A stretch of DNA of 49,415 nucleotides from Planctomycetota bacterium (GCA_029259695.1 JAJDEQ010000176.1:1-49415), one strand, 5' to 3'; shown: positions 17,766 to 27,763, counted from the first letter of the stretch. Notes: generated by a model not told the origin, from the letters alone. A program made the numbers and translations.

Positions 17766-19736
17766 ATGACCGATTCCGACACCCGACCCGCCCCCAACAC
17801 GCCCTCGCCACCCGGATTCCGGCCGGGCCTCATCGTCCTGTCGCTGCTGGGCGTGATCCTGCTGCAGGATTGGATGGCGTCCCGCACCATCGCCGACATC
17901 CCGTACAGCGAGTTCCGTGACCGGCTGGAGCGTGGCGAGGTCGAGCAGGTCGTGGTCGGGCGCGACTCCATCAGCGGGGCGTTTCTCACGCCCGTGGACG
18001 GACGCTCGGTCTTCCGGACCAACCGCGTCGACAACGACCTGGTCGCCGAGCTGGACGCCGCGGGTGTCGAGTACACCGGTCGTATCGACAGCACGTTCCT
18101 GCCGATGCTGCTGTCGTGGTTCATTCCGATCCTGCTGATCCTCGGGATCTGGATGTTCATCATGCGGCGAGCGTCCCGCGGCGGAGCCGGGCCGGGCAGC
18201 TTCATGGCCGTGGGTAAGAGCAAGGCCAAGATCTACGTAGAGACCGACACCGGCACCGACTTCAGTTTCGTCGCGGGTGTCGACGAGGCCAAGGAAGAGC
18301 TGCAGGAGGTCGTCAACTTCCTCCGCGCACCGGAGACGCACGGTCGGCTGGGTGCGCGCATGCCCAAGGGAGTCCTGCTCGTCGGACCTCCTGGCACCGG
18401 GAAGACCCTCATCGCCCGCGCGGTCGCCGGCGAGGCGGAGGTCCCGTTCTTCAGCATCAGCGGCTCGGAGTTCGTCGAGATGTTCGTCGGCGTGGGAGCG
18501 GCTCGGGTTCGCGACCTGTTCGAGCAGGCGCGCGAGAAGTCACCCTGCATCATCTTCATCGACGAACTCGACGCCCTGGGGCGCGCCCGCGGGGCGGGGC
18601 CCATGAGCGGCTCCAACGACGAGAAGGAGCAGACCCTCAACCAGCTGCTCGTCGAGATGGACGGATTCGACGCGTCGTCCGGCATCGTCATCCTGGCCGC
18701 CACAAACCGGCCCGAGACCCTCGACCCCGCGCTGCTGCGGGCGGGGCGTTTCGATCGGCAAGTGCTCGTGGACCGGCCCGACCGCAACGGGCGTGTGGCC
18801 ATCCTGGTGGTGCACCTCGCCGGCATCACGCTCGATCGTGACGTGGATCCGGAGAAGGTCGCCGCGCTCACGGCCGGCTTCACCGGGGCCGACCTGGCCA
18901 ACCTCTGCAACGAGGCCGCCCTCGTGGCAACTCGTCGCTCGGCGGACTCGGTGTCCATGGCCGATTTCACGGCGGCGATCGAACGCATCGTCGCCGGACT
19001 CGAGAAGAAGAACCGGTTGCTCAACCCGCGCGAGCGCGAGATCGTGGCCCACCACGAGATGGGCCACGCCATCGTCGGTGCGGTGACACCGGGCGCTGAC
19101 CCCGTGCACAAGGTCTCGATCATCCCGCGGGGCATCGGCGCCCTGGGTTACACCATGCAGCGGCCCACCGATGATCGCTACCTGATGACGCGCGAGGAAC
19201 TCGAAGGCAAGTTGGCCGTGCTCATGGGTGGGCGCGCCGCGGAGCAGTTGGTGTACGGACACCTGTCCACGGGGGCATCGGACGACCTCTCCCGAGCCAC
19301 GGAGATCGCGCGCAGCATGGTGACCCAGTACGGGATGGTGCCGGAACTCGGGCACGCGGCCTACGCCCGGCGTTCGTCACCGTTCCTCAACACCGGCCTC
19401 AACATGCCCGAGTCCCGGGAGTACAGCGAGGCGACCGCCCGTCGCATCGACGAGGCGGTGAGCCGGTTGGTGGACGAGGCCTTCGAGCGAGCGCGCCAGT
19501 TGTTGGCCGACACCCGCGTCGAGCTCATGGAGGGCGCCGCACTGCTGCTCGAGCGCGAAACCCTCGACGAGGACGACCTGACGGAGCTCTTCGGCCGGGC
19601 GCGTGCCTCGGCTGCCGGCAATCCGGCGCCGACCGGGTCCGCCCGAAACGGCAGCATCAATGGCGGAACGTCCGGCGGATCTCGCGGGGGGCCCAGCACC
19701 TTCCCCATCGACACGAGCCCGCAGATCGAGAACTGA
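17766..19736 (+). CDS. ftsH: ATP-dependent zinc metalloprotease FtsH
   Basis: A 656-residue membrane-anchored AAA+ protease. Two transmembrane segments (~22-40 and ~115-135) flank the periplasmic FtsH-ext domain. The AAA module has Walker A GPPGTGKT (207-214), Walker B IIFIDELD, pore-loop F-V-G region [11 protein letters not shown], and second region of homology [17 protein letters not shown]. The zinc site is HEMGH (430-434), where most FtsH proteins have HEAGH. The third ligand region is SDDLSRAT. The C-terminal ~40 residues are Gly/Ser-rich. ATG 17766 has GGAG at good spacing; ATG 17760 is two codons upstream. It degrades misassembled membrane proteins and short-lived regulators. Confidence 0.95.
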   Translation: MTDSDTRPAPNTPSPPGFRPGLIVLSLLGVILLQDWMASRTIADIPYSEFRDRLERGEVEQVVVGRDSISGAFLTPVDGRSVFRTNRVDNDLVAELDAAGVEYTGRIDSTFLPMLLSWFIPILLILGIWMFIMRRASRGGAGPGSFMAVGKSKAKIYVETDTGTDFSFVAGVDEAKEELQEVVNFLRAPETHGRLGARMPKGVLLVGPPGTGKTLIARAVAGEAEVPFFSISGSEFVEMFVGVGAARVRDLFEQAREKSPCIIFIDELDALGRARGAGPMSGSNDEKEQTLNQLLVEMDGFDASSGIVILAATNRPETLDPALLRAGRFDRQVLVDRPDRNGRVAILVVHLAGITLDRDVDPEKVAALTAGFTGADLANLCNEAALVATRRSADSVSMADFTAAIERIVAGLEKKNRLLNPREREIVAHHEMGHAIVGAVTPGADPVHKVSIIPRGIGALGYTMQRPTDDRYLMTREELEGKLAVLMGGRAAEQLVYGHLSTGASDDLSRATEIARSMVTQYGMVPELGHAAYARRSSPFLNTGLNMPESREYSEATARRIDEAVSRLVDEAFERARQLLADTRVELMEGAALLLERETLDEDDLTELFGRARASAAGNPAPTGSARNGSINGGTSGGSRGGPSTFPIDTSPQIEN

Positions 19737-19907
19737 GCGCAACACTCCGCTCTCGCGGTTTCGTCGGGCCGCGCCCGGACGCTCGCGCGCGCACGATCCG
19801 GGGGGCTACGATGCACCGTCTGCGCTCCACCTGGGCGTTTCACATGCGCCGGCGCAGGTGAGCGCGGCTCCGGCCCGTCACCGACTCTCACCAGGGGCAC
19901 GCTCTCC

Positions 19908-22028
19908 ATGACGCTCGAACGCATCCTGCGCCCGCGGTCGGTGGCCGTGATCGGCGCGTCGCGCCGGCCGAACACGATCGGCTGGAACGTGCTCGACAAC
20001 CTGCTGCGCCACGGGTTCAACGGTCCCGTGTACCCGGTGAATCCGCGGGCCACGGCGATCCACTCGATCCCCGCCCACCCTTCGCTCGAGGCGGTGCCCG
20101 GCCCGGTGGACCTGGCGGTGCTCGCGGTGCCCAAGGAGCACGTGCTGACGGTGGCGGAGGAGTGCGCGCGCAAGGGCGTGGGCGGACTGATCGTGATCAC
20201 CGCCGGCTTCGGCGAGGTGGGCGGCGCGGGGCTCGAGCGTCAGCAGCAGCTCACCCGGCTGGTGCGCGAGTCGGGCATGCGCATGGTGGGGCCCAACTGC
20301 CTCGGTGTGATCAACACCGATCCGGACGTGTCGCTCAACGCGACCTTCGCGCCGGTCATGCCGCCGCCGGGGCCCGTGGCGTTCATCAGCCAGTCGGGGG
20401 CGATGGGGGTGAGCATCCTCGACAACGCCCGTCGCGTGGGCCTGGGCATCTCGAGCTTCGTGTCCATCGGCAACCGCGCCGACGTGAGCGGCAACGACCT
20501 GCTCGAGTACTGGCGCGACGATCCGGCGACGCGCGTGATCCTCATGTACCTGGAGGGCTTCGGGAACCCGGAGCGCTTCGTCGAAGTCACCCGTGAGATC
20601 ACCCGGCACAAGCCGGTGTGCATCGTGAAGTCGGGGCGCACGGGCGCCGGCCAGCGCGCGGCGGCGAGTCACACCGGCGCCCTGGCGGGGACCGAGCTGG
20701 TGACCGACGCGCTCATCGCCCAGGCCGGCGCCCTGCGCGTGCCCACGGTGGCGGCGCTGTTCGACGTGGCCAAGGCCTTCGCCGCCCAGCCGCTGCCGCG
20801 CGGCAACCGGGTGGCCATCGTGACCAACGCCGGCGGCCCCGGCATCATCGCGGCGGACGCGGCGGAGACCCACGGGCTCGACGTGTGCGAGCTGACCTCG
20901 TCGACGCAGGAGCGGCTGCGCGCCGTGCTGCCCGAGGAGGCGAGCGTGCGCAATCCCGTCGACATGATCGCCAGCGCGGACGCGGGCAGCTTCGAGCGCG
21001 TGCTCGACTGCGTGCTCGAGGACGACGGGATCGACGCCGCCCTCGCGGCCTTCGTCCCGCCCCTGGGCATCCAGGGCCGCGACATCGCCGCCGCGATCGG
21101 GCGGGCGGACGCGCGCCGGCCCGACAAGCCCGTGCTGGCCGTGCTCATGTCCCAGGAGGGCGCGGCGTCCGTGCCCGTCCAGGCCGGTCACGGCGTGCCC
21201 ACGCACCTGTTCCCCGAGTCGGCGGCCCGCGCGCTCGCCGCGATGTGGGATCAGCGGCGCATCGTCGTACGACCCGAGGGCGAGGAGGTCGTGCTCGACG
21301 CCGACGACGCCGCCGTGGAGACGCTCGTCGACGAGACCCTCGCGGCCGGTCGCGAGTTCCTCACCGAGTCCGACGCCATGCGACTGCTGGAGGCCTGCGG
21401 CATCCCCGTGCTGCCCTGGCGCTACGCGCGCGCCGAGCACGGGGGCGACCTGGCCGCCGCCGCCGTCGACGCCGCCGAGTCGTTGACGTATCCCGTGGCG
21501 CTCAAGGTCGTCAGCCCGAAGATCGTGCACAAGTCCGACGTGGGCGGCGTGGCCCTCGGGCTCGCGACGAGCGCAGAGGTGCGCGAGGCCACCGAGTCGA
21601 TGCTCGCGCGCCTCGACCACGAGCTGTCCGGCGAGGCCGGCATCGAAGGCCTGCTCGTGCAGAGCATGGCCGGCCCCGGGACCGAGACGATCGTGGGCCT
21701 GACGCGGGTGCCGCGCGTGGGCGCGCTGGTCATGTTCGGCATGGGCGGGATCTTCGTCGAAGTCATGCGCGACGTCGTCCTGCGGCTCACGCCCCTGCGT
21801 GACGTCGACGCCGAGGAGATGATCCGCGAGGTGAAGTTGTTCAAGCTGCTCGAGGGCGTGCGCGGGCAGGCGCCCCGGGACCTCGCGGCGCTGCGGGACG
21901 TGGTCCTGCGCTTGGCCCAACTCGGGCCGCGTCACCCGCGCATCGTGGAGATGGACGTCAACCCGCTCCTGGCCACACCGGACGGAGTGGTCGCCGTCGA
22001 TGCCCGGGTCAAGGTCGCCGCGGGCTGA
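19908..22028 (+). CDS. ADP-forming acyl/acetyl-CoA synthetase, fused alpha-beta
   Basis: A 706-residue NDP-forming acyl-CoA synthetase. It has an N-terminal CoA-binding Rossmann domain (PRSVAVIGASRRPNTIGWNVL), a succinyl-CoA-ligase-like domain with the phosphorylated histidine in SHTGALAG (H255), and a C-terminal ATP-grasp domain (~485-705) with YPVALKVVSPKIVHKSDVGG. No acetyltransferase domain follows, so it is not the protein acetyltransferase Pat type. The enzyme interconverts acyl-CoA + ADP + Pi with acid + CoA + ATP. In fermenters it conserves energy from acetyl-CoA; acyl specificity is not evident. A TACGAT box near 19805 could be the promoter. It is convergent with the channel gene downstream. 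Confidence 0.88.
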   Translation: MTLERILRPRSVAVIGASRRPNTIGWNVLDNLLRHGFNGPVYPVNPRATAIHSIPAHPSLEAVPGPVDLAVLAVPKEHVLTVAEECARKGVGGLIVITAGFGEVGGAGLERQQQLTRLVRESGMRMVGPNCLGVINTDPDVSLNATFAPVMPPPGPVAFISQSGAMGVSILDNARRVGLGISSFVSIGNRADVSGNDLLEYWRDDPATRVILMYLEGFGNPERFVEVTREITRHKPVCIVKSGRTGAGQRAAASHTGALAGTELVTDALIAQAGALRVPTVAALFDVAKAFAAQPLPRGNRVAIVTNAGGPGIIAADAAETHGLDVCELTSSTQERLRAVLPEEASVRNPVDMIASADAGSFERVLDCVLEDDGIDAALAAFVPPLGIQGRDIAAAIGRADARRPDKPVLAVLMSQEGAASVPVQAGHGVPTHLFPESAARALAAMWDQRRIVVRPEGEEVVLDADDAAVETLVDETLAAGREFLTESDAMRLLEACGIPVLPWRYARAEHGGDLAAAAVDAAESLTYPVALKVVSPKIVHKSDVGGVALGLATSAEVREATESMLARLDHELSGEAGIEGLLVQSMAGPGTETIVGLTRVPRVGALVMFGMGGIFVEVMRDVVLRLTPLRDVDAEEMIREVKLFKLLEGVRGQAPRDLAALRDVVLRLAQLGPRHPRIVEMDVNPLLATPDGVVAVDARVKVAAG

Positions 22029-22090
22029 GCGGCCGCGGGGCGAGTGATCCCCGACGTCCCGCCCGCGCAGCCCTGAAGGCTCAGGCGCAA

Positions 22091-22123
22091 CCGCAGCAGA
22101 AGCTGGTGAGAAGTCCAGGCTAG
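22091..22123. repeat. 33-bp repeat, copy 1
   Basis: Matches 30136-30168 at 30 of 33 positions in direct orientation. The core is AGCTGGTGAGAAGTCC and the right end is CTAG. It abuts and overlaps the 3' end of the channel gene (stop codon at 22120-22122). Read in frame on the plus strand, both copies encode PQQ[K/E]LVRSP[G/A] then stop. Possibly a solitary end of a mobile element. Confidence 0.6.
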
Positions 22124-23154
22124 AAGTACGTGAAGGCCACGACCAGCATGACCAGCATGAGCCCGAAGTAGGTGCAGGGGAAGATCCACCGGCAGCGCCG
22201 GTCGATGATGTCTCCCCGCTCGTACTGCCCCTTCTTGTCTGCCGCCCCCACGACGAGATTGATCACGATCGTCGCGCACATGGTGAAGAAGCTCAGGTTC
22301 AGGAAGCCGTGCATCAGCGTGAAGTACGAGATGCTCGGCACGGACTCGCTCAGGACGTTCTGGTAGGCGACGCTGGTCAGGATGCCGATGAACGAGACGC
22401 TGCACCGATCGCCCAGCGACGACTTGTCCAGCCAGAACACCGAGAACGACAGCAGCACGATCACGGTGAGCGGCAAGATGACCAGGCGGATGACGAAGAA
22501 CGACCTGCGCGTCATGTCCACGCTGACGACGAGTGCGGACGAGTCCCCGTGCTCACGGACCGACAGTTCGATCTCTCCGAGGGTCCACTGAGGCACACGG
22601 AGATCCGCGTGCGAGGTGCGGGCATCGTCCGGCTCCAGCTCGAGCACGACCTCGTCTCGATCGAAGCCGAGCAGCTCGAAGACGGCTTCGATGCGCTGTT
22701 CGTCGAACGGGTAGCGGCGCATGTTCAGGCGCACTCTCACGGCGGCGTCGATCGACTCGATCAGCGTCGAGGTCCCGTCCGGTTCGACGCGCAGCACGAC
22801 ACCGCGCGTCTGGTACCGACCGAACTCGTTGACCAGGACGAGCTGCGGGAACCACCCGAGGGACAGCTCGTTGAACTGGTAGGCCCCCTGGTAGACCTTC
22901 TCGTCGACGCCCGCGACGGCGGGGTCGAAGGCCTGGCGCGGATCGTGCCACGTCAGCGTGCGCACGCCGGCGAAGTCGACCATCTCGGCGTCGTCGTCGA
23001 TCTCGTTGATGGTGTCGAGCTCGAACCGGACCCGGACCACCACGGGGCCGTCCGCGTCCGGAGGCCCGAGCGGCGGGGCGGCCGACTGGCCGGTCGCCGG
23101 GCGCAGGCAGCAGACCAACGACACGAACGCCAGCAGCACCGTCTTCGCGCGCAT
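22120..23154 (-). CDS. Prokaryotic pentameric ligand-gated ion channel (Cys-loop receptor homologue)
   Basis: A 344-residue protein with a signal peptide (to about residue 23), an extracellular beta-sandwich ligand domain (~40-215) and four transmembrane helices. The signature Y-P-F-D-x-Q is YPFDEQ at 148-153. The first helix begins FFVIRLVILPLTVIV, the pore-lining second helix is in FIGILTSVAYQNVLSESVP, followed by SYFTLMHGF, and the fourth helix ends the protein at AFTYF. There is no Cys-loop disulfide, as is usual for bacterial GLIC/ELIC relatives. It should form a homopentameric channel in the inner membrane; ligand and ion selectivity are unknown. ATG 23154 has AGGAGG upstream. A TetR-like palindrome lies in the divergent promoter region. 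Confidence 0.88.
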   Translation of the reverse strand: MRAKTVLLAFVSLVCCLRPATGQSAAPPLGPPDADGPVVVRVRFELDTINEIDDDAEMVDFAGVRTLTWHDPRQAFDPAVAGVDEKVYQGAYQFNELSLGWFPQLVLVNEFGRYQTRGVVLRVEPDGTSTLIESIDAAVRVRLNMRRYPFDEQRIEAVFELLGFDRDEVVLELEPDDARTSHADLRVPQWTLGEIELSVREHGDSSALVVSVDMTRRSFFVIRLVILPLTVIVLLSFSVFWLDKSSLGDRCSVSFIGILTSVAYQNVLSESVPSISYFTLMHGFLNLSFFTMCATIVINLVVGAADKKGQYERGDIIDRRCRWIFPCTYFGLMLVMLVVAFTYF

Positions 23155-23287
23155 CTGCCTCCTCATCCGTCTTCGAGCGCGCAGACGTCGAGCAAACCGA
23201 CTCGGATCACCTCGCGCCCTGCGTCTCGTGCCGGGGCGAGAGTATGGCACGAGCGGGGGCCAACTCGTTTTCTTGAATCTTGGATGT

Positions 23288-23301
23288 ACCGAACGTTCGG
23301 T
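23288..23301. promoter_or_regulatory. Perfect 14-bp palindrome, TetR-type operator candidate
   Basis: ACCGAACGTTCGGT is an exact palindrome between the divergent channel gene (start 23154) and YHS gene (start 23427). The form ACCGnnC..GnnCGGT is common for TetR-family operators. No tetR gene is present nearby in the window. A minus-strand CATACT (23241-23246) could be the -10 box of the channel gene. Confidence 0.55.
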
Positions 23302-23426
23302 CAACGCATCTGAAGGCACACGTTTCGCACGCACGAGGCCTCCGCCCTCCACGCCGAGGTCGCAACCGAGTGACTGACGCTTCGAGTCCGTCTCGTGTCG
23401 TCATCACAGCCCTTCGGAGAGAATCC

Positions 23427-23942
23427 ATGCTGTCCCACAAGATCACCTACGCCGTCGCCGGCATGATCTTCGCTGCCGCCATCGCCTGGACCGTGGCACC
23501 CGCGGCCGTCCCGCTGGAGCCCTCGGCCGTTGCCCACCTCAACACGTCGACCGGGCTCACGGGCGCGGGTCAACCCCTGGCACTGCACGGCTTCGATCCG
23601 GTGGCCTACTTCACCGACGGCGAGCCCGCCCGGGGTGACGCCCGCTACTCTTCGACCCACGACGGCGCCACCTACCGCTTCGCCTCTGGCGAGCACCAGT
23701 CGGCCTTCGATGCCGACCCGACCCGCTACCTGCCCGAGTTCGGTGGCTTCTGCGCCTTCGGCGTCACGGTGAGCAAGAAGTTCGACGGCGATCCACGCCA
23801 GTGGGCCATCCGTGACGGCAAGCTCTACCTGAACCTCAACGCCGAGATCAGCGAGCTGTGGCGCCAGGACGTGCCTGGCAACATCGAGAAAGCGCGGGGC
23901 CAATGGGACGGTATCCGCAACCGGGCGCCCGCAGCCCTCTGA
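23427..23942 (+). CDS. Exported YHS-domain protein
   Basis: A 171-residue protein with an N-terminal membrane/signal segment (AGMIFAAAIAWTVAPAA) followed by a YHS domain. LHGFDPVAYFTDGEPARGD corresponds to the usual HGYDPVAYF-x-x-G-x-x-x-x-G, and EFGGFCAFGVTVSKKFDGDP is the second half. Such domains occur in exported proteins and in metal-handling proteins; no metal site is proven here. GGAGAG precedes ATG 23427 by about 6 bp. It is divergent from the channel gene, with a palindromic operator between them, and is followed 110 bp later by an alpha/beta hydrolase gene. Confidence 0.85.
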   Translation: MLSHKITYAVAGMIFAAAIAWTVAPAAVPLEPSAVAHLNTSTGLTGAGQPLALHGFDPVAYFTDGEPARGDARYSSTHDGATYRFASGEHQSAFDADPTRYLPEFGGFCAFGVTVSKKFDGDPRQWAIRDGKLYLNLNAEISELWRQDVPGNIEKARGQWDGIRNRAPAAL

Positions 23943-24052
23943 CGCCGACGGACCGTGCCCATCTGCACGCGACGACCCCGGCCACGTCTCCCCTGCGGGG
24001 GCGTGGCCGGGAGCCCCGCTTGACTCTCGAGGCAACGAACGAGGTTCCGACC

Positions 24053-25012
24053 ATGGAAGTGCAAACGAGCCCGATACGTGTCGACCCAACCCCTGCCGTG
24101 GCGGCCGACGAGACCTTCGACGGTACCTGGCCGTTCGAGGCGCGATACACGGACGCCGCCGGCTTCAAGCTGCACTACGTCGACGAAGGCTGCGGGCCCG
24201 ATACGCTTCTGCTGCTGCACGGCGAACCCACCTGGGGTTACCTGTTCCGGCACCAGATTCCCGTTTGGTCGAAGCACGCGCGGGTGATCGCTCTCGATCA
24301 CATGGGCTTCGGGAAGAGCGCCGCGCCGCAGGACCGGACGTACCGGCTTCAAGATCACATCGACAACCTGGAGGCCTTCGTGCTGGCCTTGGACCTGCGG
24401 GACCTCACGCTCGTGATGCACGATTTCGGGGGCCCCGTCGGCATGGGCCTGGCGGCTCGTCATCCCGATCGAATCCAACGGGTCGTCTCGGTGAACGGCC
24501 CGACTCCCTTCGGGCAGTCCGACCTGATCGAGCGACTGACTGCAAACGCCGGCGCCTCGGCCTGGTTCCAGTGGATCTTCCAAGCCGAAGAGATGGGCGT
24601 CCTCGATGAGGTCCTGGGTCACCTCGACCACAACATCCTCTCGATCCTGAAGCTGAACGGTTTCGTGCGCAACGAGATCGTGACCGACACCTGGATCCAG
24701 GCGTATCGCGCTCCGTTTCCGACACCCGCACACGCAGCCGGTGCTCTCGGCTGGGCCAAGGGTTTCGCGACAGGAGCGCACGAGTTCGAGAACCCCGACC
24801 CGCTGACCAAGGCACTCATCCTGGAGAAGCCCGCTCTCGCGATCTGGGGCGAGCAGGACCGCACGCTGCACGCCGAGCACTTTCTCCCGCTCTTTGGTCA
24901 TCTCTTTCCGAGCGCCGCGGTTCATCGACTGCCGGCCGCCGGCCACTACAGCCCGGAAGATGCGCCGGAGGAAGTCGCACAACGGGTGCTGGACTTCCTG
25001 CTCGAGAGCTAG
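24053..25012 (+). CDS. Haloalkane dehalogenase-like alpha/beta hydrolase
   Basis: A 319-residue cytoplasmic alpha/beta hydrolase. HGEPTWGYLFR (56 onward) is the oxyanion-hole motif of class I haloalkane dehalogenases. The nucleophile is Asp124 in VMHDFGGPVG, the acid is probably Asp269 in WGEQDRT, and the base is His298 in AGHYSPED. True dehalogenases usually have Trp right after the nucleophile to hold the halide; here it is Phe125, so dehalogenation is uncertain and another hydrolysis or decarboxylation is possible. ATG 24053 has GAGG 8 bp upstream and removes an unrelated N-terminal extension. Convergent with the kinase gene. Confidence 0.82.
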   Translation: MEVQTSPIRVDPTPAVAADETFDGTWPFEARYTDAAGFKLHYVDEGCGPDTLLLLHGEPTWGYLFRHQIPVWSKHARVIALDHMGFGKSAAPQDRTYRLQDHIDNLEAFVLALDLRDLTLVMHDFGGPVGMGLAARHPDRIQRVVSVNGPTPFGQSDLIERLTANAGASAWFQWIFQAEEMGVLDEVLGHLDHNILSILKLNGFVRNEIVTDTWIQAYRAPFPTPAHAAGALGWAKGFATGAHEFENPDPLTKALILEKPALAIWGEQDRTLHAEHFLPLFGHLFPSAAVHRLPAAGHYSPEDAPEEVAQRVLDFLLES

Positions 25013-25111
25013 GACGGGAACGACCATGGGGGCCGCCCCGGCCACCGGTTGCCCACCCTGGGCGCGCGTTCCTGTCTCGGCGGAGAGCGTCCGGCGCGTT
25101 CGCGCGGCACC

Positions 25112-27763
25112 TCAGCGCAGCGCGTCGGCGGCCAGCTCGTAGATCGTCGAGCGGTCGGCGTCGTGCACGAAGGCGACGCGCTCGCCGTCCGGCGACCAGT
25201 CGGCGTTGTGCACGTGCCAGACGCCCTCGGGCCGCACGATGTCGACGGGTTCGCCGACGGCCCGCGGCAGCCGGTCGGTGCCGCTCGGGGGCTCGAGCTG
25301 GAGCCGCGCCAGCCCCATCCCGAGGTGACCGGCGCCGGAACAGAAGATGACGGAGGTTCCGTCGGGCGCGACGTCGATCTCCGCGTGCGGACCGGTCCAG
25401 AGCACCCGCCGCTCACCGTTCCTGAGGTCGACCGCCACGAGTTCCTCGGCGAGACCGACGTCGGGGGTGTACAGCACCCGCGTGCTGTCCAGGTACCAGT
25501 CGAAACCGACGACGTCGTCGAGCAGTTCCCGGGCGAGCTCCGGCGCGCCGGGCGGCACGCCCCACAGCGCGCTGCCGGACGCTTCGCTCACGATGCACCC
25601 GACGAGTTCACCCGCCGGCGTCCGGGGCGACCACCTCACGAGGGCGCCGCTCAAGGACAGGCTCAGGGCCCGATCCCACAGCAGGCGGCCGTCGTTGCCG
25701 TCCCGGTCGGAGATGTACAGCTTGAACGAGCCGTCCCGGTCGGAGGCGAACACCAGCCGGTCCCCGTTTGGCGACCAGTCCGGGAAGCCGTCCCATGACG
25801 GGTCGCGCGTGATGCGTCGCTCGCCCCCGTCCGCCTCGCGCACCCAGACCTCGACGTCACCGGTGCGCATGGAGTTGTAGGCGACCTCGTGTCCCGACGG
25901 CGAGTAGCGGGGCGAGAAGTTGTTGCTGGAATGCCGGTTCAGCCACGTCAGCTCCCCCGTCGCGAGTTCGTGACTCACGATGCTCGTGTCGTGCCAGCCC
26001 ACGGCGTACGCCAGGCGTCCGTCGGTGGTCATCGACAGGCCGACGTGCATCGAATCGGGCGGCATCGCCGCGATCCGCCGCCGCGATCCGTCGGCGAGGT
26101 CGTACCGCCAGACGCCCTGATCGAGGTACACGACGCCCGTCCCGTCGGGCGTCCAGCACGGCGACGCCATGTTGCCGACACCTCCGAAGAGCACCTCGGG
26201 TTCACCGCCCTCGGCCGGCATGGTCAGGACCGACGCCGGACCCAGAGGCGAGGCCCGCAGGAACGCGATGCGGTTCCCATCGAGCGAGAGCGACGCTGCC
26301 AGGTCTCCGCTGCCGAAGGGCGGCGAGGTGAGCTGCTCCAGCGAACCGTCGTCGCGCCCGACCCGGAACAGCGCCACTGATCTCCCGTCGGTGACGCGTG
26401 AGACGAGCAGCCAGGTGCCGTCGTTCGCCCAGGGTCGGTTGCCGAGGGTGGCGCCGTATTCCGCCGAGTCGAAGGTGCGCACCCCCGTGTCGATCAGCTT
26501 CCGCTCGCCGCGGCTGCCCTCCTCGTGCGGCGGCATGAGCATGATCGGCGTCCCCGGTCGGTCGGTGGTCACGTAGGCGATGTAGTCGCCGACGGGGGAC
26601 CACGCCGGGGCGCTCTGGTCGCCGGGCCCGCCCCGCCGCAGACGCTCGTGGCCGCTCGACAGATCCTTGAGCCAGATGTCGTTGCTGCCCGAGGTCATGC
26701 GGGTGAACGCGATCCAGCTGCCGTCCGGATTCCAGGTCGGCTTCTGGTCCATGTACTGGGAGGTGGTGATGGCGACCGGTGTCGGGAGTGGCTCCTCGGG
26801 CCGGGGGCGGCCGGCGAACCACCCGACAGCAGCACTTCCCAACGCCACGAGCAGCAGCGCGGCGAGCGGCACGCCGCGTCGCTCGGCGGTCGTCGGCGCG
26901 GTGTCGTCGGCACCCGCGGCCAGCTCCTCGAGCAGCACCCGAGCGTCGCCCGCGTCACGCAGGCGGACGCGCGGGTCCTTGCGCAAGCTGCGCTGCACGA
27001 GTTCCCGCAAGCGTGGTGGCGTTGCGGCCGGCAGTTGTGAGACGTCGGGCTCGTGCTCGAGCACGGCGGCGATCACGTCCGACGCCGTGGCGCCTGCGAA
27101 GGGCCTGCGCCCGGCGAGGCACTCGAAGAGCACGCAGCCGAGAGCCCACACGTCGACGCGCCGATCGACGGGGCCGCCGCGGGCCTGCTCGGGCGCCATG
27201 TACGACGGCGTGCCGAGCAGCCGGCCCTCCTCGGTGGTGAGGGCCGCCGACTCCTGGCGACTCGCCCCGCCCGAGCCCGGCGCCTCGAAGCCGCGGGCGA
27301 GTCCGAAGTCGAGCAGCTTCACCTCGCCGTCGGGCGTGACGCGCACGTTGTCCGGCTTGAGGTCCCGGTGGATCACGCCGGCTTCGTGGGCCGCCTCCAG
27401 CCCCGCGGCGATCTGCCGGCACACGTCGACCGCCTGCGCTACCGGCAGCGGCCCGCGAGCCAGGCGCTCACCGAGCGTCTCCCCCGGCACGAGTTCGAGC
27501 ACGAGGAAGCAGGTGTCGTCCACCTGGTCCACGCCGTAGATCTGCGCGACGTTCCCGTGGTTGAGGCTGGCCAGCGACCGCGCCTCGCGTTCGAAGCGCT
27601 GCAGCCGCTCCTCGTCCCGGGCGAAGTGTTCCGGCAGCACCTTCACGGCCACCTCGCGCCCGAGTTTCGTGTCGCGCGCGCGCCAGACCTCACCCATGGC
27701 CCCGGCGCCGATCGGCTCGAGGATCTCGTAGTGCGTCAGCGACTGCCCTGCGGCCAACGTCAT
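25112..27763 (-). CDS. Membrane Ser/Thr protein kinase with C-terminal beta-propeller
   Basis: An 883-residue PknB-type kinase. Gly-rich loop IGAGAMGEV (18-26), catalytic Lys41 in VAVKVL, HRDLKPDN (132-139), DFG (152-154) and APE (190-192) are all intact, so it should be active. One transmembrane helix (~298-317) follows, then a TolB/PD40-type beta-propeller (~330-883) with repeated blades such as WNPDGSWIAFTR, WSPVGDYIAYV, YSPSGHEVAYN and WSPNGDRLVFASDRDG. The propeller would sit outside the membrane and could sense a ligand or partner. This architecture is common in Planctomycetota and Acidobacteriota. ATG 27763 lies 7 bp after a TACACT box with no Shine-Dalgarno. Confidence 0.93.
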   Translation of the reverse strand: MTLAAGQSLTHYEILEPIGAGAMGEVWRARDTKLGREVAVKVLPEHFARDEERLQRFEREARSLASLNHGNVAQIYGVDQVDDTCFLVLELVPGETLGERLARGPLPVAQAVDVCRQIAAGLEAAHEAGVIHRDLKPDNVRVTPDGEVKLLDFGLARGFEAPGSGGASRQESAALTTEEGRLLGTPSYMAPEQARGGPVDRRVDVWALGCVLFECLAGRRPFAGATASDVIAAVLEHEPDVSQLPAATPPRLRELVQRSLRKDPRVRLRDAGDARVLLEELAAGADDTAPTTAERRGVPLAALLLVALGSAAVGWFAGRPRPEEPLPTPVAITTSQYMDQKPTWNPDGSWIAFTRMTSGSNDIWLKDLSSGHERLRRGGPGDQSAPAWSPVGDYIAYVTTDRPGTPIMLMPPHEEGSRGERKLIDTGVRTFDSAEYGATLGNRPWANDGTWLLVSRVTDGRSVALFRVGRDDGSLEQLTSPPFGSGDLAASLSLDGNRIAFLRASPLGPASVLTMPAEGGEPEVLFGGVGNMASPCWTPDGTGVVYLDQGVWRYDLADGSRRRIAAMPPDSMHVGLSMTTDGRLAYAVGWHDTSIVSHELATGELTWLNRHSSNNFSPRYSPSGHEVAYNSMRTGDVEVWVREADGGERRITRDPSWDGFPDWSPNGDRLVFASDRDGSFKLYISDRDGNDGRLLWDRALSLSLSGALVRWSPRTPAGELVGCIVSEASGSALWGVPPGAPELARELLDDVVGFDWYLDSTRVLYTPDVGLAEELVAVDLRNGERRVLWTGPHAEIDVAPDGTSVIFCSGAGHLGMGLARLQLEPPSGTDRLPRAVGEPVDIVRPEGVWHVHNADWSPDGERVAFVHDADRSTIYELAADALR

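Noticed and set aside
19878..21935. 685-codon frame antisense to the acyl-CoA synthetase
   Set aside because: Composition is that of a shadow frame (His/Arg/Gly-rich); the plus-strand gene has full domain structure.
25094..25105. Short GC-rich hairpin between the convergent hydrolase and kinase genes
   Set aside because: A 5-bp GCGCG/CGCGC stem is expected by chance here and lacks a T run, so it is not called as a terminator.
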